This document shows positions 12,850-24,510 of a stretch of 64,000 nt of DNA, one piece after another. A program made the position numbers and the translations under genes. This DNA comes from Brachypterus glaber (Eukaryota; Arthropoda; Insecta; Coleoptera; Kateretidae): assembly GCA_958510825.1 (NCBI GenBank), contig OY294051.1, positions 33,458,998 through 33,522,997 on the forward strand. The letters are read 5' to 3'. The notes under the pieces were generated by a model that ran no database searches, was not told where the DNA came from, and saw only the letters and a list, made by a program, of their open reading frames with translations. The number at the start of each line of letters is the position of its first letter. Position 1 is the first letter of the stretch.

Positions 12850-13209
12850 ATTTTTTTGCTATCAATTTGTTTTGAAAAAAAAACATCAAAAAACGGTGGT
12901 CGCCATGATTCCGGCTGTTTGGATCGGGATATTATTCAGTATTGAAGTCGCTATATCCCTATCTAGAAGGTTTTTTTTTTTGACCAAAAAATAACAAAAT
13001 GGCGGACGTTATTCAAAAAATTTTAAATAATTTTCAAGAAAAAATTCTGCCATTTTGTTATATTTTGGCAAAAAAAAATCATCTAGATAGGGCTATAGCG
13101 ACTTCAATACTGAATAATATCCCATTTTTTTAGTCGATCCAAACGGCCGGAATCATGGCGACCACCGTTTTTTGATGTTTTTTTTCAAAAAAGATTTATA
13201 GCAAAAAAT
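12850..13209. repeat. hairpin element, about 155-bp arms (360 bp)
   Basis: The left arm (12850-13005) and right arm (13047-13209) are reverse complements over nearly their whole length. They carry AAACGGTGGTCGCCATGATT versus AATCATGGCGACCACCGTTT and the inner pair AACAAAATGGC and GCCATTTTGTT. The loop is about 40 bp. It is probably a foldback MITE. No protein is encoded. Confidence 0.9.
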
Positions 13210-13272
13210 ACTGATAGCTGAGGGATATCTGATAAATAATATTTCGTTTAGATATTAATCCATTTTTTTTTA

Positions 13273-13690
13273 TTTTGCGACTCTTATTTCATACTCATGC
13301 ATTTTGGGTGTTCTTAAAGGCCCAGAAGAGGTCTCTACTTTTTTTCTTTTGGGTTGGCAAGAAAAAAAGCCTATCCCTTGAAGTCTTCTGTGCAAATTAA
13401 TGTAGCTTTAAAGTTTAATTTTCTACAAAATTTTGTGTAAAGGTTATTTTTTACTGTGTTAAAATTGTGGCTTGGTTAATTGCAGTGAAAAAATCCCTAA
13501 ATCAGTCTTCAATTTAAATGTAAGTTTTTTAAAACTTTAGATCAAAATAGAAAAAATTGTATAAATTACTAGTTTCATAACACGTTTTTAGCGCACTAGT
13601 ACTTTTGAAAACTAGTTGCAAGCGGCTTGTTTTCTAAACTTGTGGTCGTGCCCTAAAAACGTATGTTATGAAACTGGTACTTTAATATAC
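13273..13690 (+). repeat. dispersed repeat family R1, copy 2
   Basis: This copy matches 63530-64000 in the same orientation and 3488-3985 inverted. Shared blocks include TTTTGCGACTC, AGAGGTCTCTACTTTTTTTC, TTGGTTAATTGCAGTG and the terminal near-palindrome TTTCATAACACGTTTTTAGC...TATGTTATGAAAC. Relative to the copy at 63.5 kb it lacks a block of about 85 bp after GCAGTGAAA. Confidence 0.75.
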
Positions 13691-14124
13691 TATTATTTTA
13701 TTTGATCTTTTATAAAAGCCTATTCTTTGAGTGACCTTTATAAATTTAGATGAGCTTAAAAAAAGTAAATATCCACCAATTTTATTTTAAAGGCTTAATT
13801 TTAGGGAACTGAAGGAAATACTTTTACAAAAACTTGTATATATATATCTGACTAGTACCTTCTCTTTAAGTCTTGTATAATAAAATATAGCAAGGATATA
13901 CAGCAAGGATAAAAAATCTCAAATTCCTTTCTTCTATTTGAAAATTTATATCCCTTTTGAATCGCCCTCAGGATCCAGGATAACAATCTTCACAATCTTT
14001 TCAACAAAACTAAAATGGAAAATGACCGAATTTAAATGCAATGGTCTCAGAACTTTAAAGCGTATTTAGATAAGACATGGCCATCCATTTCGCCGTTTCT
14101 ATTGTGGAGTTTAAGTGGATATAT

Positions 14125-14830
14125 TCGTCATTGATCTTTTTTTCAGCACTGAAAAAAGTTAGTCTAAATCGAAAGTGGTAAATTTAAACGGATTGCTTTA
14201 AAGTTATTTACGATAGGATGTTATCAGAAATACTACACTAAGAAACATTTTTTAAGAGTTTATTATAAAACAATGAAAGGTTCTTAATTTGTTTGGAAAA
14301 ACAGAGGTTACACTACAACATTGTTGCAATGTAGTGTAGTATAACATACTGCCATGATCACACCTCCACTGAACAAAACTTTAGTATGTCAAAGATTGTC
14401 AAACTGTGGCTTCATATTGAAAGCTAAATATGATCATTTAACATAAAAGTAATCAGTCAAATCCCAGCTTTTTCTAAAAAATTCAGTTTTTAATGTTTTT
14501 TTCGAATTGTAATCATTTTTTGTTAGCAAAATCTGATTTAAAATCTGTGCGAAAATTACTGTAATATGTAATTTTATTTATGACATACTATTAATAAAGA
14601 TGGAGGACAATTTTACCATTATCTTGAGAACCGGACCAGTGAAGACTTAAATGACTACTTTCCTGTAGAGTGTTCGCCTTCAGCTTTTAATATTAACCAA
14701 CAGTTCTCTTCACCAATCTTTTTAAACTGATATTTGGTGATTTTCGTCATTGATTTTTTGTCCAAACTAAAGGTGCTAGATTTAAACTGGCTGCTTTAAA
14801 GTTATTTATGATCAGACTTTAAGAAAAATA
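14125..14830 (+). repeat. diverged direct repeat pair (14125-14215 and 14744-14830)
   Basis: Both segments carry TCGTCATTGAT, then TAAA, then GCTTTAAAGTTATTTA in the same order, about 620 bp apart. This suggests an old tandem duplication or two copies of one repeat. The sequence between them has no open frame of interest. Confidence 0.45.
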
Positions 14831-15074
14831 AATTTTAAGTTTACAAAAAAGCGTTTTAAGCCAAAATCGTTAACCAAAAAAGATGTGATATATTGTTATC
14901 TATAGATTTTGAGAAGCTGAATCTGAATCTGAGCAAAATTTCTCTGTTAAATCAGGGTTTCCATAAAAATAACCAACAAAGAAAATTTCACTTTAAAACT
15001 TAAACTGTTTTTTAAAATTCGGATAACTAGATTTAAATTAAAAAATCAAACTGAAAAATAATATAGAAAACTTG

Positions 15075-15180
15075 TTTCATTGGACGTTTTAGCGCACTCG
15101 TCCTTTAGAAAACTCCTACCAAGCGAGTAATTTTCTACATTCGAACTCGTGCCATAAAATCTTGTCATTACATCATTTTT
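15075..15180 (+). repeat. partial family R1 terminal hairpin
   Basis: A diverged copy of the R1 near-palindrome: TTAGCGCACTCGTCC, then GAAAACTCCTACCAAGCGAG, then TCGTGCCATAAAA. Only the hairpin end is recognisable. Confidence 0.5.
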
Positions 15181-16286
15181 CGAGTAAAAAATTACATTAT
15201 GCTAAAAGACAATCTAAAAGTTGAAAAAAAAATCTGCAACAAACAATACATTGTTTAAGCTGCGATCACGCGTGACCACCATTTAAAAATATAGAACCCT
15301 ACCAAAGCAAAATAATACAAACCATTTCTAGCCTAATAGACCCATGAACGTCAAAATACAGATATATCTGTGTTCTTTATACGCTGCAACAAAAACATAT
15401 ACCTACTAGTGCCGTACCAAAGCACAAAATATTAAGTTAATTTTTTAGTTGTAGTTTTTTGGGATGTTTATGGATTTTTTTATTAGTGAGCTTGGTATAA
15501 AAGCAATTATTTTTAAAATACGCTTTTAAAAATTCTATTGGAGAAAATTAAAGTGAAAAGAAAAAATCCCATTTTTGGTCAAACTTTACTCTTTACTAAG
15601 CTTTAAAAAAAATTCTCATCCAATGTAAACAGCATAGCATATAAGAGGTTTAATGTTTAAGAGCAGATATCTAGGACCTCCAAAGATTGCAAAAAAACAT
15701 GCTTTAGAAAGTTTAATTAAAAAAAAATCCTAACTTCTACCTCTATTCTATAAGAAAAACTTTATAATTAAAAAAATGTATCATACTTTATACATACAAC
15801 TGATAGCTGCAGCTGCAAACTTATTCTGGAAACCTTATTTGACACATTTAACCCACTTTAAAGCTTTTTTATAACACAAAACAAAAAAAAACTACATGCG
15901 ATGATGTGGATATAACTTTTGGATTCAACACATAAAAAATTTTAACTATTCCTATTGATTATAGTTTAACTATAATGTTAATGATAATATCATTAACAGT
16001 TTATTTTGTAGGGTTATTATTTTTTATTTTTGTTTGTGGTCCAGAGTAACTTTTAAACTTGGTGTCATAAATAAGGTCGTAATTGATGGTGATTGACCTT
16101 TTTTTTGTCATAAACCAGTGGTTTAAAACCACCCGACACAGACTTACCAAAGCGTAATATTTTGATCTTGCCTCACCTAGAAAAAATCACGACGGGGCCC
16201 TGAAAATATTTAAAACCAACAAAAAATACGTATATTGTAGATAAGTAAACTTCTTTATCTAATAAAGCTTTAGAATAATAATTAAA

Positions 16287-17105
16287 TACCAAGGTAGAGA
16301 ATACATTTTTTATAGCCGAGCGTATTAAATCCTGAGCAGCGTGGTAACGAGGGATTTAAGAGAGCCAGGCTATAATAGTCTTCTTTACCGTAGTTTATAT
16401 ATTAATTTTTTCACTACTAGCACAATTTAACTATTTTTATTCAAACAATAATAGTTATTTATGGTACTAGTGGGTAAAGTAAGATATTGCCCATGAGAAA
16501 ATTAACTAATATCGGATTACCCATGAGTGCCATATAAGGTTTTATCCAATAAATAGCTTAGGAATTCATATTTTTATTAAAAATTTTAATGACATTTACA
16601 AGAAAATAATTTGACAAGTGACAGTTGAGTGGGTAAAATAAATAATTATCCACTTAATAAAGTAAAAGCCACGCGGGGGTTATTATTGAGTTTATCTATT
16701 TAAAATAAAGCTGGTAATGGTCTTATTATCTGTATGTATTGGATAAAATAAATTATTAACAGAAATTATATTTCTGGAAATTTTCATAAAAATCAAGTAG
16801 CCCTGCCCTGATCAATGACATTTACTCAAATATATCACGTTTAACAATTTAGTTTTTTTCATAATATTTAGCTAATTATTGATTGTATTAATTGGTAATA
16901 ATTATAATTAATTAAATAATAACTTTTTATTCATTATTTTCTTGGGGTTAATTAGTAAAAATTGCACATAGAACTGAAATATCTAAAGTGACAGAAATCA
17001 ATTGTTTATAAAACTTACTCCTACTAGGAGAGAAAAAATTATTATTGCTATAGGTGAAGAAAATTGATTTCACAGTCTGAAAACATGAAAGCTAGTAGTG
17101 AAAAA
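16287..17105 (+). repeat. dispersed repeat copy A, interrupted by about 630 bp
   Basis: The outer parts (16287-16399 and 17030-17105) match 44522-44745, which is continuous across the junction. The left part is a hairpin, TATAGCC...ATTAAATCC...GGATTTAA...GGCTATA, with a GC-rich loop. The right part carries AAATTATTATTGCTATAGG, then GAAAATTGATTTCA. The extra segment (about 16400-17029) contains a subregion, 16449-16760, that recurs inverted at 38110-38455. Confidence 0.7.
16449..16760 (+). repeat. repeat family R2, copy inverted relative to 38110-38455
   Basis: Shared blocks on opposite strands include GCCACGCGGGGGTTATTATT, GACAAGTGACAGTTGAGTGG, TTTTATCCAATAAATAG and TATTTATGGTACTA. This copy lacks most of the GC-rich stem-loop present at 38370-38410. 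It lies within the segment missing from the repeat at 44.6 kb. Confidence 0.75.
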
Positions 17106-17345
17106 AGCTGTTTCGTGGTTAAGGCTTTTGTGCTTTTTACTGCATCCTGTGCAGCATCACAGTTACCTCTGAAATTCAGAGCGAACAAGACCGATAGATA
17201 AACAAAGAGGGGAACATATCTCTCCTTCAGGAAACCCCACCCATTTCGCCCCTCCCCTTGAAACACGCCCCTGTCGGATAGGTCCTCTCTCTCCAGGATC
17301 ATCCTGAATTCAGTGTGACACTCGGTGGCCAACATTGCGTGTGTC
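17105..17345. other. GC-elevated unique patch
   Basis: This patch has noticeably higher GC than its surroundings (for example CACCCATTTCGCCCC and GAAACACGCCCCTGTC), and I see no second copy in the window. A 95-codon frame on the minus strand crosses it but resembles no family I know. It could be a non-coding exon, promoter-like sequence or a foreign insertion; the sequence alone does not decide. Confidence 0.3.
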
Positions 17346-18289
17346 TAATGTTCGCATAACCTCAATTAATTTATACATATCATCTATTAAGTCATTATCA
17401 TATCTTAAGTAAAAGACAATTGACTTAAGTCGAATTTTTTTGTGATTATTGTGATTTCGTGACTATTTGTTTGTTATGTTGTGGTTTATTTTTTGAAAAA
17501 CTTTCAAAAATTGTGATTTTTTTCTATTTTGATGTTGACGAAGATTATGACAGGTAATAATAAATTTTAGTCTTTATTTTCTATATTTTAAAAGACTCTA
17601 ACTAATTATATTTTTTGTTTATGACAATTATCCTTATTGTCCTTATCGTATCTCAAGATAATTATCTTAATTATTGTCTTTATTATTAATTTTATTATTA
17701 GCTTTATTATTAACTTAAGTAGAGACTATTTTCTTTTAGAAATCTCAACAACATTCTACTTTTAAGTAAAATAAGTAAAATTTTACTTTTTACGGGATTT
17801 TGAATTTGAGTACATAACCTTCAATTATAACTTTGACACTGACATTAACTAACTAAGGATTTATCCAATAAAAAAAATATTATAAAGATCTATGACAAAT
17901 AAATTTCATTGCTGAAAATTTTAATTTAGTGATAGTTTAGTTAAATCGAACTATATGCCAACAAAAATAGTTTGATGGATAATGATGAATTTTAATTTTG
18001 AATTCAAGTTTTGATGTTGTTTTAGAGGAAATAAATATATTACTTTCCCCGAGAAAAGTCTTGCATTGGTAAAAAATTTTGAAAAATTTTTATTGCTTTT
18101 TTCACGTTTCTCGACGTTTTATAACCAAAAAATAAGATTTCCGTCAAACAAATTCTGTCTGTCGGTATGTATGTCGGTCTGTCATTCTGTCCGGGAAAAT
18201 GATGACCATGTTAACTCAAGAACGCTGTGACCTAAAGCCTTAAAATTTGGACCATAAGTTGATTATTCGAAGTTCTAAGCTGGGATTGT

Positions 18290-18515
18290 TTTTGGTAAAA
18301 ATCCGGGTGGGGTAATGAGGTAAAATGGACTAAAAATAAAAAAAATTAAATTATTTTTTGTTTTACCAGAAGAGAAACTTTTTAAAAATATGTTTGAAAA
18401 TATTTTTGAATTTTTTTTTATTTATTATTTTTTTTTTATCTTTTTTTTTCGTTTTTAATTTAAATGAACCTGGGCCTATAGGGAAAAGTATTATTTTGTT
18501 GGCAGCAGTGTTTTT
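18290..18515 (+). repeat. AT-rich repeat, inverted copy at 24015-24235
   Basis: TATAGGGAAAAGTATTATTT and TTGGCAGCAG here pair with CTGCTGCCAATAAA and ATACTATTCCCTGTAG at 24010-24050. Upstream, TTTTTGGTAAAAATC recurs on the other strand near 24190. The middle is poly-A/T. Confidence 0.55.
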
Positions 18516-18921
18516 TTACTAGTTTTGCCTTCTTTAAGTCAAAAGTTAAAGAACTCAATTAGGTACAGTAAAGAAAAATCAAAAGTAAGAAATCTATTGA
18601 TTTTTCACTTTTTTTTTAATTTTATTTGTTATAAGAAATTATATATTTTTGTACCAGTATCCTTTTCAAGATGATAAAATTTATTTAATAAACTAGATAA
18701 TCTTAAATTTTTTTGAAACAACAAATTAGTGACATCTTTATTATTAATTACCCTGAACCACAAAAAAAAAATAAAAATTACTACTAGGCCTTCAATCTGC
18801 TGAACTCAAAAATAATGTCTATATTCTCCCATCACTTCTATTTTTTTGTTTCAAAAGGTAAAAGGACCAAAAAGTGGATAATTGCATCATGATGAAATAA
18901 CTCTACAGAGTAATTAAGTTA

Positions 18922-19062
18922 AGGGAACGTTCAAGTATTACGTAACGCTCATTTTGGAGTGTTACACCCATGTTAATGGTATAAGAAAATAGCGTATCAG
19001 GGGGTAGGGTGGGGGTCCAAAATGATCAAAATTTGCGTTACGTAATATTTGAACGTTCCCTA
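18922..19062. repeat. small hairpin MITE, GGGAACGTTCAAGTATT ends
   Basis: The ends are inverted: AGGGAACGTTCAAGTATTAC on the left and its counterpart ATATTTGAACGTTCCCT on the right, about 140 bp in all. Further copies or half-copies occur at 24511-24655, 33088-33140 with 33500-33588, and 41233-41262. Confidence 0.8.
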
Positions 19063-20232
19063 GCAGGTTAATAGGAGTGCGGTTCTCTTCATGCTTAGTA
19101 TTTTATAAAAAGTCCGATTCGGAAGCATAAAAAAGTACGGAGGCGTTTCGGTTTGGACTTTTAAAGAAAATATAGTACAGTTTCGGGTCTGTTTCGGTAT
19201 ATAAATAGTACGAATCTGCTTCAGTCGTGGTTCGGTGGTATAAATTTTTATTCTAGCTTTTCTAGCTATAAAATAATATTTTTCTTCTCAAGATCTTCCG
19301 ATATCTTTTGTTCTTCTAAATTTATTTTTGGAAACGTCTCACTTTAATTACTAAACAAGATGTATTGAAAGACATAAAATGTTCTGTTAAAACTGTATGG
19401 ATAAGTTTTAAGAAATATCGTTAATCCATAGTCAGAGATAATTACTGTAAAATTTCTTAGGAGATACGCATAAGAGGATCTCAGGTGAAAAGCCAATAAA
19501 ACTTTAACTACCAATAAAATATAGCAACTTACTATGTACATCTATACTTTAGTTACTCAATTACGATGAAAAGTACTGTTTTTAGCGATTACCACCCGAG
19601 TTCGGAGAGCGAGGTTGGCAACCGTAATCGTTTGTAATTGAGGTTTAAGTCCAAATTTCATCAGTTTTAATATCAATCAAGGTCGAATATTTAAGTTTTC
19701 GCACTAGTGTGAAAAATCCAACTTTTCGTAGATTTATTATACAAAATGTGACGCTTTTAGATAATACTGTATCTATATTAATTGTATCATAAAATCGAAT
19801 AAACATAATTGGTTCACGCTTGCTAAGTTTCGCTTCAAAATTATTAAATAGAAGGTTTTTACCACCATTTACTTTATCACGTCTGGTAACAAACTGATCA
19901 GATTAAGCTTATTTTTAAAGAAAATTATTGCTCTTAATAAGTAAAATTATCTTTTGGTACGAATTGGCAGATTTGGATTCATCGCGTCAAATTTCCCAAG
20001 ATGTGCAGAATTTAGCTATAACGTATAAAACAAAAATGTAAAGTAGAAGGAGCGACTAATATGACGTAGCATCTTTTCTCTGTCCTCCTCCTGTTTAAAA
20101 AACATAACCTTTGGCTAGCATCATTTTGAATTATTTGAAAATCGATCTTTAATTAAAGGCTATAACGTATAGTGAGTAGGTATAAAAAACCATGAGGTTT
20201 ATTTCCTGAGATCATTTAATAATTTATGCGAA

Positions 20233-20735
20233 ATGATGATTTTGCTTTTTTATTTGCTTCATTCAGCTTCAGCAAGGTGTCAAAGAATACCAACTAAGTA
20301 CTTACCCGTGCAGGCACGTTCATTTTTACGCTTATTGTCTCTTTTTATTGAGAATTTTGCTGGAAAAACAATACCTGCCATGCAGTCTTTGTCTTTCATA
20401 AAAAAGAATATACCAATACACGACGATTCCACGACCATGCATAAACATAACTTAAAGAGGACATTTCAAAGAACTCGAAACACTTCACAAAAGATAGGCA
20501 ATTTTGATTTATGTGCTTTTACACACTGAAAACTTTTATTTTGGTTATATTTTTATCAACCGTTAAGCCTGTTTTTCAATAGGAAAACTCATATTATAAC
20601 CCGTGAAGTTTCGATGATGACGCTTTCACTAATTTTGTAATTTTTAAGATTATTTTAAATAGGTTATACTTTGTTAATTGTTATAGAATCTTTATTTTGA
20701 TGAACAATAAATATTACTTACTTACTTACTAATTT
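20233..20735 (+). other. possible 5'-truncated retroposon 3' end with (TTAC)n tail
   Basis: The segment ends in AATAAATATTACTTACTTAC, a polyadenylation-like signal followed by a short tandem tail, as seen at the 3' ends of non-LTR elements. A 98-codon frame (20233-20529) lies upstream but shows no motif I recognise. The link between that frame and the tail is an inference. Confidence 0.35.
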
Positions 20736-21720
20736 TGTAAATATATTTTAAAATCTTTTTGTACCAAAGGCCCCCTTAAAAAATGGGGTTTTAGACTTTT
20801 TTCATCAACAGATCCAGGTTCCTGAAGTGTATGAAAAGTTTTAGATTTCTAACTGTGCGGGAAGTATAAAAAAAACTTCTGAAGGTTTATTTTACTTATA
20901 TTATTTTTGTATTTGTATTTTTGTTCATTTCCTGAGGGAAAGTTAGCAAACCAACGAGCGTAGCTACGAGGTTTGCTAATTTCCGAAGGACAAATTAAAT
21001 ATTAAACCGAGATTTGTTTACGATTTTATTTACAACCATACCTATGTTAATTACAAAAACTATTTGAATTTTGAAGCCATATTGAAAAGTTTAATTGCAG
21101 TGAAGTTCGTTACAAACGAACCTTTTTGAATATAGAAATCTATAAAATAACCTTAGCTTTTTTTTGTTAATTAAAAATATTAAAACATTTATATTCATTC
21201 AATATAAATTAAGTAATACATTTAAATGTTTTATCTAATACTAAAAATGAAATACCTACTTTACATCGTTAGTTTAGCGATAGAGGGCAGCACCTGTTTT
21301 TCGTTTTCCATTTTGTGATAGCTAACGTTTATTGAGATATAATTAAGTTAATAAATATTTATTTATAGTTTTCTGTGTAAAATAAGAAGAAAAATATAAA
21401 GTATTTTTTTACTAGCATTACTTGTTGGAAGTTTCCGTTTCGTGTGGAATGTCACGTTTAGAAGCGGATTTCTTATCTACACTGGACAAACTATCTACTA
21501 TCTAGTAAAAACACAATAAAACAAGATATATCAGTAAAAATAAAACCCCTATACAGTGTTTAAATTGCCGAAACATGAGAAGTACCGAAAAGAGAGGATC
21601 TAAAAGTAATCCTAGATAAATAAACCTGAGCGAAAAAGATTTTTAAGACTTGTTTTATTTTATCAATAGTACAGCCAGTTTAAACAAGATAATTTTTACC
21701 TGATAATTTTTAAATCAGGT

Positions 21721-21731
21721 AACATCCATAT
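21721..21731 (+). other. target-site duplication, 5' copy
   Basis: The 11 bases AACATCCATAT flank the LINE on its left and recur at 23300-23310 on its right. The duplication marks the retrotransposition event and shows that the unoccupied site would read straight through. Confidence 0.85.
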
Positions 21732-21831
21732 ATATAATAAGTAATTGACTATTAATAAAAGTGAGGTTAAGATTCACGTATCAAAACAACTCTGCGTGCA
21801 AATAGGGAGAACAGTTAAAAAGTGCGTACAT

Positions 21832-23028
21832 ATGAGCAACCCAGATTCACAAGAGACTGAAGAGAAAAAACGAGTGAGAGAAGAAAGTTTTGAAACTGAA
21901 GAATCTCTGTCTAGAAGAGCCAAAAAAGTAATACTATCCCTTAAAAACATTACAATGGCAGATAAGCTAGAACAACTAGAAAATAAAATGGATAAAATGA
22001 TGGATGTGCTAGGGAATTTAGCAGCTGATGTGAAAGCAATAAAAACTGAACAAAAGACGTATGCAGATGAGATGAAACAGATACGCACTGAAAATCGAGA
22101 AATTAAAAAAGAAAACGAAGCAATAAAACAAAAATACAAGGAAGCCAAAAAAGAAATAAGTGAACTAGACATAAGAGTGGAACGTTTAGAAAGAGAGAAA
22201 AAGAAGAAAAATGTAATAATATCAGGTGTAACTATTGACAATAAAGATCAATCAGTGCTAAAAGAAGAAATAAAAATTTTCTTTGAAAAACAGCTAAATG
22301 TAACCGTTAATATTAAGTCAGCGGTCAAGCTAGGCATCACAACATGCTTAGTCGAGTTAGAAACTATCGAAGAAAAAGAAAAGATAATGTCCAAGAAAAG
22401 TAAACTACGCAATATCCAGGAGAAAATATATATAAACAACGACCAGACGCTAGGAGAAAGAAAGATCCAGGCACAACTAAGAAAAAAAGGGCGAGAAGCC
22501 AAGGAGGAAGGAAAAGAAGTCAAGGTGGGGTTCAAGAAAGTAATGATAGACGGGAAAGAATGGAGGTGGAACAGGACAAATGAAAACATTATATCAGACC
22601 AGGCAAGGAAAATGGATATCGACAAAAGAAACATTAAAATTATGAAGAAAAAACAAAACTGCAAAATCGACAAAAATTTACGAGTGGGAACATGGAATGT
22701 TAGAGGTACTTATCAAAAAGGAGCCCTTAAACATTTAATAAGAGAAATTAAAAAATATAATTATGATAAAGTTGCTATACAAGAGACGAAACAGACAACA
22801 AAAGAGGTAATGAACATTGATAATTATATATTTTTTAATAGTGGAGGGGATAATAGAATCCTAGGCACTGGATTTATAATGAAAAAGGAATTTAAAGCAA
22901 TGCTGGTTGAATTTAAGCCTCTTTCCGAACGAATGTGCTATCTAAGATTACGAGGGAAATTTCAAAAGTTAACTTTTATAAATATTCATGCCCCAACAAA
23001 TGAAGCAAATATACCGAACCGAACATAA
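21832..23028 (+). pseudogene. LINE ORF: coiled-coil plus partial endonuclease
   Basis: I place the start at the ATG at 21832; the open frame extends a little further upstream without an ATG. Residues about 43-126 are a Lys/Glu-rich coiled coil, followed by an RRM-like NVIISGV block (127-133) as in LINE nucleic-acid chaperones. An exonuclease-endonuclease-phosphatase fold begins with GTWNVRG (286-292, Asn289), then QETK (Glu318) and HAPTN near 386-390. The frame then ends prematurely in ANIPNRT at the deletion junction, so the C-terminal half of the endonuclease, including its catalytic Asp/His region, is missing. The class is known for nicking target DNA during retrotransposition; this copy should be inactive. 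Confidence 0.8.
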
Positions 23029-23288
23029 TTGGCACAATAAAAAGTCAAAGACTAAAATGGATAGGACATTTAATGAGAATGCAGGGGCAAAGAATACCAA
23101 AAAAGATAATAGAGAGTGGTGTAGGTGGAAGGAAAAGAAGAGGCAGACCCAAATCTAGGTGGAAGGATGAAGTGATGGTAGATATCAATCTACTAAATAT
23201 CACAAACTGGAAAGGAAAAGCCAAAAACCGAAATCTCTGGAGAAGAATTGTAAATCAAGCCATGGGCCCACTGGGCTCGCAGCGCTAA
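23010..23288 (+). pseudogene. LINE polyprotein C-terminal remnant
   Basis: In a different frame from the upstream ORF, the sequence reads IIGTIKSQRLKWIGHLMRM, then KRRGRPKSRWKDEV, then WKGKAKNRNLWRRIVNQA. This is the characteristic tail that follows the reverse transcriptase in RTE-like and related LINE proteins. The join to the endonuclease part is near 23015-23025, where the short duplication CCGAACCGAAC occurs. All seven reverse transcriptase blocks are absent. Confidence 0.8.
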
Positions 23289-23299
23289 TATATATATAT

Positions 23300-23310
23300 A
23301 ACATCCATAT
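23300..23310 (+). other. target-site duplication, 3' copy
   Basis: This second copy of AACATCCATAT directly follows the (TA)n tail of the LINE. It matches 21721-21731. Confidence 0.85.
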
Positions 23311-23398
23311 GCGAAATGATAAGCTGACTTTGATCTTTTGCATAAAATTAAAAACGTAGTGCCCCAGAAAAAATAAATATGTGGTTTATTATAATATA

Positions 23399-24000
23399 CA
23401 GGGTGTCTCAACAAAGCTGACTCAGTCGATATATAGTAAAGTATCCACTTTAGAGAAAAACTTTTAAGGAAAAAGTTGTATGGTTTTAAAAAGGCACATT
23501 TAATAATATAGCATTCCATTAAAAAAATATTTTTTTTTTTAAATGGAATGCTATATTTTTATTTAATCATTAAATGTAGAATTTTATTCTATAAAAACAT
23601 TTTATTTTTTGTACATAAAGTAATTAGATACACCTTATTAAGATAAGCTTGCAAAATGTTATTAATTTTTGACAAAAAATAAAGACATTGGAGAAGGTTT
23701 TATCTCATCACTAAAAATGCATTTTTTTCTTAAAAAAAGTTATATCTTAAAAACTATAAACAATATAAAACCTTATAATACGACATTAAAATAAAGGTAA
23801 ATTGACATAATAAAAAATATATAATTCCATTTAAAAAAATTAAGTCAGATGAACCCACCGTAGGAGGACCATCCTGTATATTTTAAAATATTTTTAGAAT
23901 GTGCCTTTTTTAAAACCATATAACTTTTTTCTTTAAAGTTTTTCTCTACAGTGGATACTTTACTATCTATCGACCGAGTGGGCTTCGTTGAGACACGCTG
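23399..24000. mobile_element. MITE with CAGGGTGTCTCAAC ends (TA-flanked)
   Basis: Inverted ends of about 125 bp: the left side CAGGGTGTCTCAACAAAGC is matched on the right by GGCTTCGTTGAGACACGCTG, followed inward by complementary AGTAAAGTATCCACT and AGTGGATACTTTACT. TA flanks both sides (23397-23398 and 24001-24002). It is about 602 bp with no coding capacity, typical of Tc1/mariner-dependent MITEs. A second, inner border resembling CCATCCTGTATA near 23870 hints at a nested piece. Confidence 0.85.
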
Positions 24001-24014
24001 TATATAAATATAAA

Positions 24015-24235
24015 TCCTGCTGCCAATAAAAAAAATACTATTCCCTGTAGTTTAATTAAAACGAAAAAATTATTTTTTTTTTCAAAAACGAAAAGCATTA
24101 AAAAAAAATAAAAAATATATTTTTCGAAAATCGAAAAAAAAATTGAAAAAATTGTTTTTAACCAATTTTATCCCTTTACCCAACCTTGATTTTTACCAAA
24201 AACCAATTCCAGCCCAAAACTATGGTACAGATTTG
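24015..24235 (-). repeat. AT-rich repeat, inverted copy of 18290-18515
   Basis: See the partner at 18290-18515. The copy abuts the SINE that starts near 24239. Confidence 0.5.
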
Positions 24236-24238
24236 TAA

Positions 24239-24497
24239 GGGAGGCATAGCGTAGTGGCTAGCGCGTATGTATAGCAAGTCTACTATCTTGAGTTAGATTC
24301 TCACTGGCGCCGATTTGCCTTTTTCAGTTAATTAATAATTGAAATTTGGCGAAGGCGCTAAGTGAAATGGACACTCCCTAGAAACTGGTTCGAAAGTCAG
24401 TATAAGCCGGTGGTTCCCTCTACTACTAGCCCACACAAGTCCTGGACTTAGGGGATGCTTGATTAAGTAGAATAGTACGAGGTTAAACAAACATACT
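24239..24497 (+). mobile_element. tRNA-derived SINE, copy 1
   Basis: The head GGAGGCATAGCGTAGTGGC contains an A-box-like TAGCGTAGTGG. The B box has decayed to GTTAGATTC at about 24292-24300. The body continues CGCCGATTTGCC...GAAACTGGTTCGAAAGTC...CTCTACTACTAGCCCACAC and ends in an AAACAAACA tail. Transcription by RNA polymerase III would depend on the boxes, and this copy's B box is impaired. Two more copies are at 31253 and 58752. Confidence 0.85.
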
Positions 24498-24510
24498 GAT
24501 CACCCTGTAT

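Larger units (their letters stand above)
21732..23299 (+). mobile_element. non-LTR retrotransposon (RTE/L1-like), internally deleted
   Basis: An insertion bounded by 11-bp duplications, about 1.57 kb long. It encodes an N-terminal coiled-coil/ORF1-like part, the start of an apurinic-like endonuclease domain, and the extreme C-terminus of a LINE polyprotein, but no reverse transcriptase. It ends in a short (TA)n tail, where target-primed integration would have started. Both ends being defined implies that the deletion happened before or during insertion, or later inside the element. It is non-autonomous. Confidence 0.85.

Noticed and set aside
17048..17335. 95-codon minus-strand frame as a gene
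   Set aside because: No recognisable domain, signal or splice context; one end falls in a dispersed repeat also present at 44.64 kb.
21774..22673. Two long minus-strand frames opposite the LINE ORF
   Set aside because: Ser/Phe/Ile-rich antisense shadows of a Lys/Glu-rich coiled coil; the plus strand has the recognisable motifs.
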